A stretch of DNA of 64,000 bases, taken from positions 248,001-312,000 of the forward strand of contig NZ_JAFMSS010000002.1 in the NCBI RefSeq assembly GCF_017916295.1, given 5' to 3'. Shown piece by piece: positions 43,335 to 51,812 of this stretch. Made by a program: the position numbers and the translations under genes. Under the pieces are notes generated by a model. That model ran no database searches. It saw nothing but the letters and a program-made list of their open reading frames with translations, and was not told the DNA's origin. The number at the start of each line of letters is the position of its first letter. The first letter of the stretch is position 1. The DNA is from Rubellimicrobium arenae. Its GTDB lineage: Bacteria > Pseudomonadota > Alphaproteobacteria > Rhodobacterales > Rhodobacteraceae.

Positions 43335-44465
43335 ATGGCCCTCTTCGACTTTCTGTCCGGCCAGTTCATCGACGTCATCGCGTGGACGGACGACACGCGC
43401 GACACCATGGTCTGGCGCTTCGAGCGCTACGGCAACGAGATCAAGTACGGCGCCAAGCTGACGGTGCGCGAAGGCCAGGCCGCCGTCTTCGTCCACGAGG
43501 GGCAGCTCGCCGACGTGTTCGGGCCGGGGCTCTACGAGCTCCAGACCAACAACATGCCGATCATGACCACGCTCCAGCACTGGACGCACGGCTTCCAGTC
43601 GCCCTTCAAGAGCGAGGTCTATTTCGTCAACACCACCCGCTTCACCGACCAGAAATGGGGCACCAAGAACCCGATCATGTGCCGCGACCCCGAGTTCGGC
43701 CCCGTGCGGCTGCGGGCCTTCGGCACCTATGCGATGCGCGTGACGGACCCGGGCCTCTTCATCAAGGAGATCGTGGGCACCGACGGGGAGTTCACCACCG
43801 ACGAGGTCACGAACCAGATCCGCAACGTCGTCGTGCAGGAGGTGAGCCGCGTGCTCGCCGCCTCCAAGATCCCGGTGCTCGACATGGCGGCGAACACCCA
43901 GGACCTGGGCGGGCTGGTGGCCGAGGCGATCAAGCCGACCATCGCGGCCTACGGGCTCGTCATCCCCGAGTTCTACATCGAGAACGTGTCGCTGCCCGAG
44001 GAGGTCGAGCGCGTGCTCGACAAGCGGACCTCGATGGGGATCGTGGGCGACCTGAACAGGTACAGCCAGTTCTCGACCGCCGAGGCGATGACGGCCGCCG
44101 CGGCCAACCCGTCGGGCGGCATGGGCGCGGGCCTGGGCATGGGGATGGGCATCGGCATGGCCGGAGCCGCCGGCCCCTGGGGCGCCCGCCCCGCCGAGCC
44201 CGCCGCCCCGGCCGCCCCGGCGCAGGCCGCCCCGCCCCCGCCGCCCCCTCCGGCGGCCGAGCCCCAGTGGCACGTCGCGGAGAACGGGCAGACGCGCGGT
44301 CCCTTCGGCCAGCGGGAGATCGAGCGGATGGTCCGCGACGGGACGCTGACCCGCGGCAGCCTGGTCTGGACCGCCGGGCAGGACGGCTGGAAGCCCATGG
44401 GCGAGGTGAGCGCGCTGGCATCGGCCCTGGCGCAGGTGCCCCCGCCTCCGCCGCCCGCCCCCTGA
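43335..44465 (+). CDS. SPFH-domain protein with C-terminal GYF_2 domain (YdjI-like)
   Basis: A protein of 376 residues. An SPFH domain (about 1-235; VREGQAAVFVHEGQLADVFG) is of the YdjI/virion-core-like type that lacks its own membrane helix. It is followed by a Gly/Met-rich segment, a Pro/Ala-rich linker, and a GYF_2 domain from residue 312 (WHVAENGQTRGPFGQREIE). In Bacillus, YdjI works with zinc-ribbon membrane protein YdjG and PspA in membrane stress. Here the next gene encodes a YdjG-like protein. Confidence 0.9.
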   Translation: MALFDFLSGQFIDVIAWTDDTRDTMVWRFERYGNEIKYGAKLTVREGQAAVFVHEGQLADVFGPGLYELQTNNMPIMTTLQHWTHGFQSPFKSEVYFVNTTRFTDQKWGTKNPIMCRDPEFGPVRLRAFGTYAMRVTDPGLFIKEIVGTDGEFTTDEVTNQIRNVVVQEVSRVLAASKIPVLDMAANTQDLGGLVAEAIKPTIAAYGLVIPEFYIENVSLPEEVERVLDKRTSMGIVGDLNRYSQFSTAEAMTAAAANPSGGMGAGLGMGMGIGMAGAAGPWGARPAEPAAPAAPAQAAPPPPPPPAAEPQWHVAENGQTRGPFGQREIERMVRDGTLTRGSLVWTAGQDGWKPMGEVSALASALAQVPPPPPPAP

Positions 44466-44584
44466 GGATCCATCCCTGACGCCGGGCCGCAGGTCCGGCG
44501 CGCCGGGGGGACCGGCGTTGCACCGGCCCCGGCCCATCGGCCATAACGGCGCCACGACCCGCGCGCGCGCGCCCCGGAGATTCC

Positions 44585-45697
44585 ATGCCCGAACATCGCT
44601 TTCCCTGCGACAACTGCGGCGCGCAGCTCGTCTTTGCGCCGGGGCAGACGGTGCTCACCTGCCCCTACTGCGGCCATGTGCAGGACATCCCCGCAGGCGG
44701 CGCCGAGGAGCAGGGCGTGGCGCTCCGGGAGATCGACTATTCGGACACCGTGGCCCGGATGGAGCGGGGCGCCGTCTACGAGGAGACGCGCGTCCTGAAA
44801 TGCCCGAACTGCGGGGCCGAGACCGAGTTCCCGGAAGGCACGCAGGCCACCGTCTGCCCGTTCTGCGCCACGCCGCTCATCACGGGGACGGGCGTGCACC
44901 GGCACATCAAGCCCGCGGCGCTGATCCCGTTCCAGCTCAGCGAGGATCAGGCGCGGCGCGCGATGACGGACTGGCTGGGCAGCCTGTGGTTCGCGCCGAA
45001 CGGCCTGCAGGACTACGCGCGCAAGGGCCGCAAGATGGACGGCATCTATGTCCCCTACTGGACCTTCGACGCCGACACGACCACGACCTACCAGGGCCAG
45101 CGCGGCGACGACTACTACGTGACCAAGACCCGCACGGTGAACGGCCGGACCGAGACCTACCAGGAACGCCGCACCCGCTGGCGATCGGTGAGCGGGACGG
45201 TCGCGCGCTTCTTCAACGACGTGCTGGTGCTGGCCTCCACCTCCCTCCCGCGCGAGCACACGGACGCGCTCGAGCCCTGGGACCTGAGCGCCCTCGCGCC
45301 CTACCGCCCGGACTACCTGTCGGGCTTTGCGGCCGAGGGGTATCAGGTCGGGCTGGAGGACGGGTTCGCCCTCGCCCGCGAGAAGATGGACCGCGTGATC
45401 GAGCAGGACATCCGCCGCGACATCGGCGGCGATCACCAGCGCATCACCGCCAAGCATCCGGTCCTCAGCGACGTGACCTTCAAGCATGTCCTGCTGCCGG
45501 TCTGGATGGCCGCCTACAAGTTCCAGGACCGGAGCTTCCGCTTTGTCGTCAACGCCCAGACCGGCAAGGTCCAGGGCGAGCGGCCCTGGTCCAAGTGGAA
45601 GATCTTCTTCGCGGTCGTCCTTGCCCTCATCCTGGCCGGAGGGGCCGCCTACCTTTACCAGTGGGCCGTCGCCAACGGTTACATCCGGCCGCAATAG
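44585..45697 (+). CDS. Double zinc-ribbon membrane-anchored protein (YdjG-like)
   Basis: A protein of 370 residues with two four-cysteine zinc ribbons (C8, C11, C26, C29 and C73, C76, C91, C94), a central domain with YVPYWTFDADTTTTYQG and YRPDYLSGFAAEGYQ, and a single C-terminal transmembrane helix near 340-360. Some databases mislabel this family as a primosomal-protein homologue because of the ribbons; no helicase motifs are present. Pairing with an SPFH protein suggests that it anchors that protein at the membrane. Confidence 0.85.
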   Translation: MPEHRFPCDNCGAQLVFAPGQTVLTCPYCGHVQDIPAGGAEEQGVALREIDYSDTVARMERGAVYEETRVLKCPNCGAETEFPEGTQATVCPFCATPLITGTGVHRHIKPAALIPFQLSEDQARRAMTDWLGSLWFAPNGLQDYARKGRKMDGIYVPYWTFDADTTTTYQGQRGDDYYVTKTRTVNGRTETYQERRTRWRSVSGTVARFFNDVLVLASTSLPREHTDALEPWDLSALAPYRPDYLSGFAAEGYQVGLEDGFALAREKMDRVIEQDIRRDIGGDHQRITAKHPVLSDVTFKHVLLPVWMAAYKFQDRSFRFVVNAQTGKVQGERPWSKWKIFFAVVLALILAGGAAYLYQWAVANGYIRPQ

Positions 45698-45733
45698 GGC
45701 TACACGATCCCGAGACCGACCAAGAGGCCCGAG

Positions 45734-46654
45734 ATGATTCTGTCCTGCGGCGAGGCGCTGATCGACATGCTGCCCCGCACCACCCCGGCGGGTGAGTCCG
45801 CCTTCGCCCCCTACGCGGGCGGCGCCGTGTTCAACACCGCCATCGCGGTGGGCCGCCTGGGCGCGCCGTCGGGCTTCTTCTCGGGGCTGTCGTCGGACCT
45901 GTTCGGCGACCTGCTGCGGCAGGTGCTGGCGGATTCGCGGGTGGACACCTCGCCCGCCCACGTCTCGGCCCGGCCGACGACGCTGGCCTTTGTCCGGCTC
46001 ACCGACGGGCACGCCACCTACACCTTCTACGACGAGAACACCGCCGGACGGATGCTGTCGCCCGACGACCTTCCCGTGCTGGGCGAAGCGACGCAGGCGC
46101 TGTTCTTCGGCGGCATCTCCCTGGTGGGCGAGCCGGCCGCGCAGGCCTACGAGGCGCTGCAGGCCCGTGAATCCGCCACCCGCGTGACCATGGTGGACCC
46201 CAACATCCGTCCGAGCTTCATCACCGACGAGGCCGGCTACCGCGCCCGCATCGGCCGGATGCTGGCCCGCGCCGATGTCGTGAAGCTGTCCGACGAGGAC
46301 CTGCACTGGCTGATGGGCGCGGGCGACAGCCACGACCAGGCCCGCCGGATCCTCGACATGGGGCCGAGCCTCGTCTGCATCACCGAAGGGTCCCGCGGCG
46401 CCACCGGGCACACCCGGGCCGGATATGTCCAGGTCCCGGCCCCGCGCGTGACCGTGGCCGACACGGTTGGCGCGGGCGACACCTTCAACGCCGGGCTCCT
46501 GACCGCGCTGTGGAAGGCCGGCCTGCTGACCAAGGCCGCCCTGCGGTCGCTGGACGAGGAGGCGCTGCGCGAGGCCCTGAGCCTCGGCGTCCGCGCGGCC
46601 GCCATCACCGTGAGCCGCCCCGGCGCCAACCCGCCCTGGGCGCACGAGCTGTGA
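45734..46654 (+). CDS. PfkB-family sugar kinase (fructokinase-like)
   Basis: A ribokinase-fold kinase of 306 residues. The N-terminal signature is GGAVFNTAIAVGRLG, and the catalytic anion hole and base lie in DTVGAGDTFNAGLL. ASGE-like start MILSCGEALIDMLP and GFFSGLSSDLFGDLL fit bacterial fructokinases. The exact sugar is not certain. The stop overlaps the GTG start of dtd. Confidence 0.88.
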   Translation: MILSCGEALIDMLPRTTPAGESAFAPYAGGAVFNTAIAVGRLGAPSGFFSGLSSDLFGDLLRQVLADSRVDTSPAHVSARPTTLAFVRLTDGHATYTFYDENTAGRMLSPDDLPVLGEATQALFFGGISLVGEPAAQAYEALQARESATRVTMVDPNIRPSFITDEAGYRARIGRMLARADVVKLSDEDLHWLMGAGDSHDQARRILDMGPSLVCITEGSRGATGHTRAGYVQVPAPRVTVADTVGAGDTFNAGLLTALWKAGLLTKAALRSLDEEALREALSLGVRAAAITVSRPGANPPWAHEL

Positions 46655-47088
46655 GGGCGCTGGTCCAGCGCGTGTCCGAGGCCGCCGTCCGCGTGGATGG
46701 CGAGACCCTGGGCGAGATCGGGCCCGGGATGCTGATCCTGGTCTGCGCCATGCAGGGCGACGACGATGGCAAGCCGAAGGCCCTGGCCGAGAAGCTGTCC
46801 AAGCTCCGCATCTTCCAGGACGAGGCGGGCAAGATGAACCGCTCGCTCAGGGACGTGGGCGGGAGCGCCCTCGTGGTCAGCCAGTTCACGCTCGCCGCCG
46901 ACACCTCGCGCGGGAACCGCCCCGGCTTCTCCACCGCCGCGCCGCCCGCCGAGGGCGAGCGGCTTTACGAGATGTTCGCCGGGGAAGTGGCGGCGCTGGG
47001 CATCCCCACCGCGCGGGGCCGGTTCGGCGCGGACATGAAGGTCAGCCTCGTCAACGACGGGCCGGTGACCATCTGGGTCGAGGTTTGA
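46651..47088 (+). CDS. dtd: D-aminoacyl-tRNA deacylase
   Basis: DTD removes D-amino acids (and glycine from tRNA-Ala) that were wrongly attached to tRNA. The 145-residue protein begins MRALVQRVSEAAVRVDGE and has both catalytic motifs, SQFTL and the cis-Gly-Pro motif NDGPVTIWVEV. The start is GTG 46651, overlapping the kinase stop (GTGA). Confidence 0.96.
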   Translation: MRALVQRVSEAAVRVDGETLGEIGPGMLILVCAMQGDDDGKPKALAEKLSKLRIFQDEAGKMNRSLRDVGGSALVVSQFTLAADTSRGNRPGFSTAAPPAEGERLYEMFAGEVAALGIPTARGRFGADMKVSLVNDGPVTIWVEV

Positions 47089-47204
47089 CGCTTGCATCAC
47101 GCGGCGTCAGCCCCTAAGGCCCGTTTCATGAGCAGGACCCACGCGATCCGACGCCGACGCTGACCTTTCGCCCCCCTGGGGGCTGTTCCTGCTCGTCCCT
47201 CCCG

Positions 47205-47233
47205 TTGACACACCTATGGCCCTCCGGCATCGA
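47205..47233 (+). promoter_or_regulatory. Possible argD promoter
   Basis: TTGACA (47205-47210) is a perfect -35 hexamer, 51 bp before argD. With a 17-base spacer the -10 would be CATCGA (47228-47233), a poor match. The assignment rests mainly on the -35. Confidence 0.3.
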
Positions 47234-47261
47234 AGGGCCTTCCACTTTCGGGGTATTGCCG

Positions 47262-48443
47262 ATGATCCCTGCCGTCCTGCCCACCTACAACCGCGCCCCC
47301 CTCACCTTCGAGCGCGGCGAAGGATCCTGGCTCGTGGCCGAGGACGGCCGCCGATACCTCGACCTGGGCGCCGGGATCGCGGTGAACGCGCTGGGCCATG
47401 CCAATCCCGCCCTGACGAAGGCGCTGACGGACCAGGCCCACAAGGTCTGGCACCTGTCGAACCTGTACCGCATCCCCGAACAGGAACGCCTGGCCGAGAT
47501 GCTGGTCGACAAGACCTTCGCGGACACGGTGTTCTTCACCAATTCGGGCACCGAGGCGGCCGAGCTCGCCGTCAAGATGGCGCGCAAGTACTGGTACGAG
47601 GCGGGCCAGCCCGACCGCACCCGCATCCTGACCTTCGAGGGCGCGTTCCACGGCCGCTCCTCGGCCGCGATCGCCGCTGCCGGGTCGGAAAAGATGACCA
47701 AGGGCTTCGGCCCCCTCCTTCCCGGCTTCACGCAGCTGAAATGGGGCGACCACGAGGCGCTGGAGAAGGCCATCCGCGAAGCCGACGTGGGCGCGGTGAT
47801 GGTCGAGCCGATCCAGGGCGAAGGCGGCATCCGCCCGATGCCCGACGTCTGCCTCAAGGGCCTGCGCGACCTTTGCGACGAGACCGGCGTGCTCCTGATC
47901 CTCGACGAGGTGCAGTGCGGCATGGGCCGGACGGGCAAGCTGTTTGCCCACGAATGGGCGGGCGTGACGCCCGACATCATGATGGTGGCCAAGGGCATCG
48001 GCGGCGGTTTCCCGCTGGGGGCGGTCCTCGCCACCGAGGCGGCGGCGGCGGGCATGACGCTCGGCACCCACGGATCGACCTACGGGGGCAACCCGCTGGC
48101 CTGCGCCGTCGGCGCGGCGGTGATGGAGGTCGTCGCGGACGAGGGCTTCCTGGCCGAGGTGCGCCGAAAGGCGGGATTGTTCCGCCAGGGGCTCGAGGGC
48201 CTCGTGGCCGCGCATCCCGACGTGTTCGAGGGCGTGCGCGGCCTGGGCCTGATCCTGGGACTCCGGTGCAAGGTCGCCCCGGCGGACCTGGTCAAGGCAG
48301 GCTACGCGCAGGGCATCCTGACCGTGCCCGCGGCCGACAACGTGGTGCGCCTGCTTCCGCCGCTGAACATCGCGGACGAGGACATCGCCGAGGCGCTGCG
48401 ACGCCTCGATGCCGCCGCGACCGCCGTGAGCCCTGCCCCCTGA
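47262..48443 (+). CDS. argD: Acetylornithine/succinyldiaminopimelate aminotransferase
   Basis: A class III transaminase of 393 residues for arginine (and possibly lysine) synthesis. The PLP lysine is K244 in MMVAKGIGGGFPLGA; TNSGTEAAELAVKMAR and FEGAFHGRSSAAI are typical of ArgD. ATG 47262 is used; the frame is open to 47205 without similarity. argF follows 42 bp later, so the two form an arginine biosynthesis operon. Confidence 0.95.
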   Translation: MIPAVLPTYNRAPLTFERGEGSWLVAEDGRRYLDLGAGIAVNALGHANPALTKALTDQAHKVWHLSNLYRIPEQERLAEMLVDKTFADTVFFTNSGTEAAELAVKMARKYWYEAGQPDRTRILTFEGAFHGRSSAAIAAAGSEKMTKGFGPLLPGFTQLKWGDHEALEKAIREADVGAVMVEPIQGEGGIRPMPDVCLKGLRDLCDETGVLLILDEVQCGMGRTGKLFAHEWAGVTPDIMMVAKGIGGGFPLGAVLATEAAAAGMTLGTHGSTYGGNPLACAVGAAVMEVVADEGFLAEVRRKAGLFRQGLEGLVAAHPDVFEGVRGLGLILGLRCKVAPADLVKAGYAQGILTVPAADNVVRLLPPLNIADEDIAEALRRLDAAATAVSPAP

Positions 48444-48485
48444 TCCGACAAGGGGGTGCCAAGGCCCCCCGACAAGAGACCCGCG

Positions 48486-49412
48486 ATGAACCACTTCCTC
48501 GATATCGACAAGATCGATGCCGCCGATCTCCGGGCCATGATCGACCATGCCCGGAGCATGAAGATCGCCCGGAACGGCCGCCCCAAGGGGATGCCGGACG
48601 ATTCCCAGCCGCTGGCGGGGCGCATGGTCGCCCTGATCTTCGAAAAGCCCTCCACCCGGACGCGCGTCAGCTTTGACGTGGGCGTCCGCCAGATGGGTGG
48701 CGAGACGATGGTCCTGTCCGGGGCGGACATGCAGCTGGGCCACGGCGAGACCATCGCCGACACGGCGCGGGTGCTGAGCCGCTATGTCGACCTCATCATG
48801 ATCCGCACCTTCGAGGAGGCCACGCTCCTCGAGATGGCGGAATACGCCACGGTGCCGGTCATCAACGGGCTGACGAACCGCACCCACCCCTGCCAGATCA
48901 TGGCCGACGTCATGACCTACGAGGAGCACCGGGGCCCGATCGGCGGGCGCAAGGTGGTCTGGTCCGGGGACGGCAACAACGTCTTCGCCTCCTGGGCGCA
49001 GGCGGCGGGGCAACTGGGCTTCGACATCACCTTCACCGGCCCGCCGACGCTGGACCCGGAGCCCGCCTTCATCGACTTCGCCCGCGGCAAGGGGTCCAGG
49101 GCCGAGATCGTGCGCGACCCGTTCCAGGCCGTGCAGGGGGCCGACGTGGTGGTGACGGACACCTGGGTGTCGATGCACGACCCGCAATCGGCCAAGGAGC
49201 GTCGGCACAACCAGCTCCGCCCCTACCAGGTGAACGAGCGGCTGATGGCCGCCGCCAAGCCCGACGCGCTGTTCATGCATTGCCTGCCCGCCCACCGCGA
49301 CGACGAGGTGACGAGCGCGGTGATGGACGGACCGCAGTCGGTGATCTTCGACGAGGCCGAGAACCGCCTGCACGCCCAGAAGGCCGTGATGCGCTGGTGC
49401 CTGGGGGTCTGA
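48486..49412 (+). CDS. argF: Ornithine carbamoyltransferase
   Basis: The enzyme joins carbamoyl phosphate to ornithine to make citrulline. The 308-residue protein has the carbamoyl phosphate loop FEKPSTRTRVSFD, NRTHPCQIMAD and the ornithine-binding HCLPAHR motif. It begins MNHFLDIDKIDAADL and lies directly after argD. It converges with the minus-strand operon that ends at 49425. Confidence 0.97.
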   Translation: MNHFLDIDKIDAADLRAMIDHARSMKIARNGRPKGMPDDSQPLAGRMVALIFEKPSTRTRVSFDVGVRQMGGETMVLSGADMQLGHGETIADTARVLSRYVDLIMIRTFEEATLLEMAEYATVPVINGLTNRTHPCQIMADVMTYEEHRGPIGGRKVVWSGDGNNVFASWAQAAGQLGFDITFTGPPTLDPEPAFIDFARGKGSRAEIVRDPFQAVQGADVVVTDTWVSMHDPQSAKERRHNQLRPYQVNERLMAAAKPDALFMHCLPAHRDDEVTSAVMDGPQSVIFDEAENRLHAQKAVMRWCLGV

Positions 49413-49424
49413 GGACCCCCGCGC

Positions 49425-49919
49425 TCAGTCCGGGGGACCGCCGCGGTCCCCGTGCCGGCGAAGCCCCTCCTCCAGCCGGTCCGCCAGCGCGGCCCGGCCC
49501 TCTGGCGTGATCGCGGCCATGCGCGCCACCAGCGCCTGCTGGACAGCGTCCTGCACCTCGGCCACGCGGGACCGCTGCGCGGCGAGCGCGCGCGCCAGCC
49601 GGTCGGGCGCGAAGGGGTCGGCCCGGAGGGCGGCGACGATCTCGGCAAAGGCGGCGGCCTGCTCCTCGCGCCGGGGCGGCTGAAGGTCCGGGCGCGCGCG
49701 CACCGCCGCAAGGATCGCGTCGCGGTCCTCCTCGCCCAGCGCCCGCGCCAGAGGACCCAAGGCCAGCTCGACCGGCCGGGGCCGCCGCCCGGGACCGTCC
49801 TCGTCGAAGAACGAGCCGACCACGATCCCCGCCACCAGCAGGTTGAGCGCCAGCGAGGCGACCAGAAGCCAGCGGAACGGCCCGGTCAGGCGCGGGACGG
49901 TGGGGGAAACGCGGGTCAC
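49425..49919 (-). CDS. Spy/CpxP-like periplasmic (heavy-metal sensor type) protein
   Basis: A membrane-anchored protein of 164 residues with a helix at about 16-37 (FRWLLVASLALNLLVAGIVV) and a helical periplasmic part rich in E, R and A (LARALAAQRSRVAEVQDAVQ). This pattern matches the periplasmic heavy-metal sensor family (PF13801 type). The start is GTG 49919, overlapping the stop of the upstream gene. It is the last gene of the EF-hand/sigma operon. Confidence 0.77.
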   Translation of the reverse strand: MTRVSPTVPRLTGPFRWLLVASLALNLLVAGIVVGSFFDEDGPGRRPRPVELALGPLARALGEEDRDAILAAVRARPDLQPPRREEQAAAFAEIVAALRADPFAPDRLARALAAQRSRVAEVQDAVQQALVARMAAITPEGRAALADRLEEGLRRHGDRGGPPD

Positions 49920-50302
49920 GATTGGCTCTCCAGTACGCTCAGGGGATCCTCGTCCACCCCCACGGCCACGGTCACGCTGTCGCCCCAAAGGCTCGGGGCG
50001 ACGCTGGACAGCCCCTCGGGCGGGGCTGCGCCGATCCACAGGCCCGCCGCCGTGGCGGCGACGAAGCCCCCCAGCGCGGGCCAGCCGCCGAGGGTCCGGA
50101 ACCAGTCCCGCCAGTCGGCGCGGCGCGGCACCGGGGCGGAGACGGGCGGGCGCGGCCGTTCGCGCGCGGCGTCGGCCATCAGGCGCGCCATGAGGTCGGC
50201 CGACGGCTGCGGGTCCTGCGCCCGCGCCCGGGCGAACAGGTCCTCGAGCCCGTCCTCGGTCGGGTCGTCCCCGGCCAGGTCGTCACGATCATTCATCGCC
50301 AT
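49916..50302 (-). CDS. Small membrane protein beside ECF sigma factor (possible anti-sigma)
   Basis: A protein of 128 residues with an acidic, soluble N-terminal part (about 1-70) and one helix at 73-92 (GWPALGGFVAATAAGLWIG), then a short outside tail. Position and topology fit an anti-sigma factor, but no zinc-binding HxxxCxxC motif is present. ATG 50302 and ATG 50296 are both possible. It overlaps the sigma gene end and the next gene start. Confidence 0.72.
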   Translation of the reverse strand: MAMNDRDDLAGDDPTEDGLEDLFARARAQDPQPSADLMARLMADAARERPRPPVSAPVPRRADWRDWFRTLGGWPALGGFVAATAAGLWIGAAPPEGLSSVAPSLWGDSVTVAVGVDEDPLSVLESQS

Positions 50303-50915
50303 AGCCCAACTCCGCCCTTCGCCCCTTGAGAAGCGCCGCCAGCGCCCGCTTGCCCCGTGCCGTCAAGGATTCGACGGCCTCGATCCCGATGTCCATGACG
50401 GCGGCGATCTCGGGATTCGAGAGCCCCTCCAGATGCCGGAGCGACACGGCCTGGGCCTGCCGTTCGGGCAGTTGCGCCAACGCATCCGACAGGGCCCTCA
50501 GCCGCGATTCGCCCTGCATCCGGTCGGCCGCCGAGGGCGTCGGGTCCGCCGGCTCGGCGATGTCGTCGAGCCCCACGGACCGGCGCCGGCGCCGCAGCCG
50601 GTCGGTGCACAGGTTCGCCGTCACCCGGTAAAGCCAGGTGGACACCCGCGCCTCGCCCTGCCGCCAGTCGGGCGCGACCCGCCAGAGCCTCAGGAAGACC
50701 TCCTGCGTCACGTCCTCGGCCTCGGCGCGATCGGCCATCATCCGCAGCGCCTGGGCGAGGACACGGGGCGCGAGCGCCTCGGTGATCTCGCGCGCGGCGT
50801 CGGTGTCCCCGTTGGCGTAGGCCACAAGAAGCGCACCCTCCCGATCCGGAGGCGGGACAGGCTGGACCGGGAAGGATGGCACCTCGGAGGGCATGACCCT
50901 CGGGTTCTGGTACAT
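50289..50915 (-). CDS. ECF-type RNA polymerase sigma factor
   Basis: A sigma-70 family factor with region 2 (EDVTQEVFLRLWRVAPDW, ARVSTWLYRVTANLCTDRLR) and region 4 (LPERQAQAVSLRHLEGLSNPEIAAVM) and no regions 1 or 3. The start is not settled: ATG 50960, 50915 and 50894 are in frame, and none has a convincing ribosome binding site. It is cotranscribed with an upstream EF-hand protein and two downstream membrane proteins, which may sense the signal. Confidence 0.9.
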   Translation of the reverse strand: MYQNPRVMPSEVPSFPVQPVPPPDREGALLVAYANGDTDAAREITEALAPRVLAQALRMMADRAEAEDVTQEVFLRLWRVAPDWRQGEARVSTWLYRVTANLCTDRLRRRRRSVGLDDIAEPADPTPSAADRMQGESRLRALSDALAQLPERQAQAVSLRHLEGLSNPEIAAVMDIGIEAVESLTARGKRALAALLKGRRAELGYGDE

Positions 50916-50987
50916 GGGACGCCGACCGTAAAGCGGGCAGGCCGTCCCCAGGCCGGTCATCGCCGACCCGGGAACCGCAGCGGGGTG

Positions 50988-51590
50988 TCAGTCGCGATGG
51001 CCGCGGCCATGGCCGCCGTGGCCGAAGCCTCCGTCCGGCCCCTCGCCGCGACCCGGACGCCCGGCCTGCATCTCCTCGAGAGAGATGCCGTCGTCGCCAT
51101 CGGTGTCGAGCCGGTCGAAGAGCGGCGCGAGGCGCGGCGTGCGGGCTTCCATCTCCTCGGTCTGGAGGAGGCTGTCGCCGTTGTCGTCCATGCGGCGGAT
51201 CTGCTCGGCGGCCCGGGCGAGGCGCATCTCCTGCCGGATCGCATCCTCGAGAGCGATCAGCTCCTGCGGCGAAAGGGCGCCGTCGCCGTCCGCGTCGGCG
51301 GTGGCGAAGCGTTCGGACCGCTTGGCCTCGATCTCGGCCTGGGTCACGATGCCGTTGCCGTCGGTGTCGTAGGTGGGAAGCGGCGCGAGGCCCAGCGCGT
51401 CCACGCCCCGGCCGCCCATCGGCCCCCGTCCCATCGGACCCATCGGGCCGTCGTCGCCCATGGGCGGAGCCGGAGGCGGCTCGGCCCCGGCGGGGGGCTG
51501 CGGGGCGGCTCCGGGCGCCGCGTCCTGCGCAAGAGCCGCCGTACCGATCAGCCCGGCCAGGAGGCCCGCCATCAACGCAGTCATCTTCAT
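50988..51590 (-). CDS. Secreted EF-hand protein with four calcium-binding loops
   Basis: A protein of 200 residues with a signal peptide (cut near LAQ22), a Pro/Gly/Met-rich segment (23-68), and four EF-hand loops at 75-86 (DTDGNGIVTQAE), 99-110 (DADGDGALSPQE), 135-146 (DDNGDSLLQTEE) and 162-173 (DTDGDDGISLEE). The tail, HGGHGRGHRD, is histidine-rich and could bind metal. AAAGGA lies 9 bases before ATG 51590. The ECF sigma gene follows on the same strand. Confidence 0.9.
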   Translation of the reverse strand: MKMTALMAGLLAGLIGTAALAQDAAPGAAPQPPAGAEPPPAPPMGDDGPMGPMGRGPMGGRGVDALGLAPLPTYDTDGNGIVTQAEIEAKRSERFATADADGDGALSPQELIALEDAIRQEMRLARAAEQIRRMDDNGDSLLQTEEMEARTPRLAPLFDRLDTDGDDGISLEEMQAGRPGRGEGPDGGFGHGGHGRGHRD

Positions 51591-51812
51591 GTCCAGGGTC
51601 CTTTCCCATCTGGAACCCGGCCCGTGCTGGCCGGAACTGACCCTTGAACGACGCACCCGGGGCCTTCCGTCGTCGACGACGCCGTCGTGACCGACAGCGG
51701 CGGGGGCCGGAGCCTGTCGCGACATGGCGCCGCAATGGCCGGTTGGGCTCTTTCCAAAGCCGCCGCAGGAGGCCAGATCAGGCGGGCCCCTTCCTGTCAG
51801 ACGAGGTCCGTC

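Noticed and set aside
44585..45697. Primosomal protein N' (helicase) as a label for the zinc-ribbon protein
   Set aside because: Only the cysteine ribbons are shared; there are no Walker or helicase motifs and there is a C-terminal membrane helix.
51668..51681. The 14-bp palindrome CGTCGTCGACGACG between the EF-hand and DUF983 genes
   Set aside because: It is made of simple CGT/ACG repeats that arise easily in GC-rich DNA, and there is no supporting second copy.
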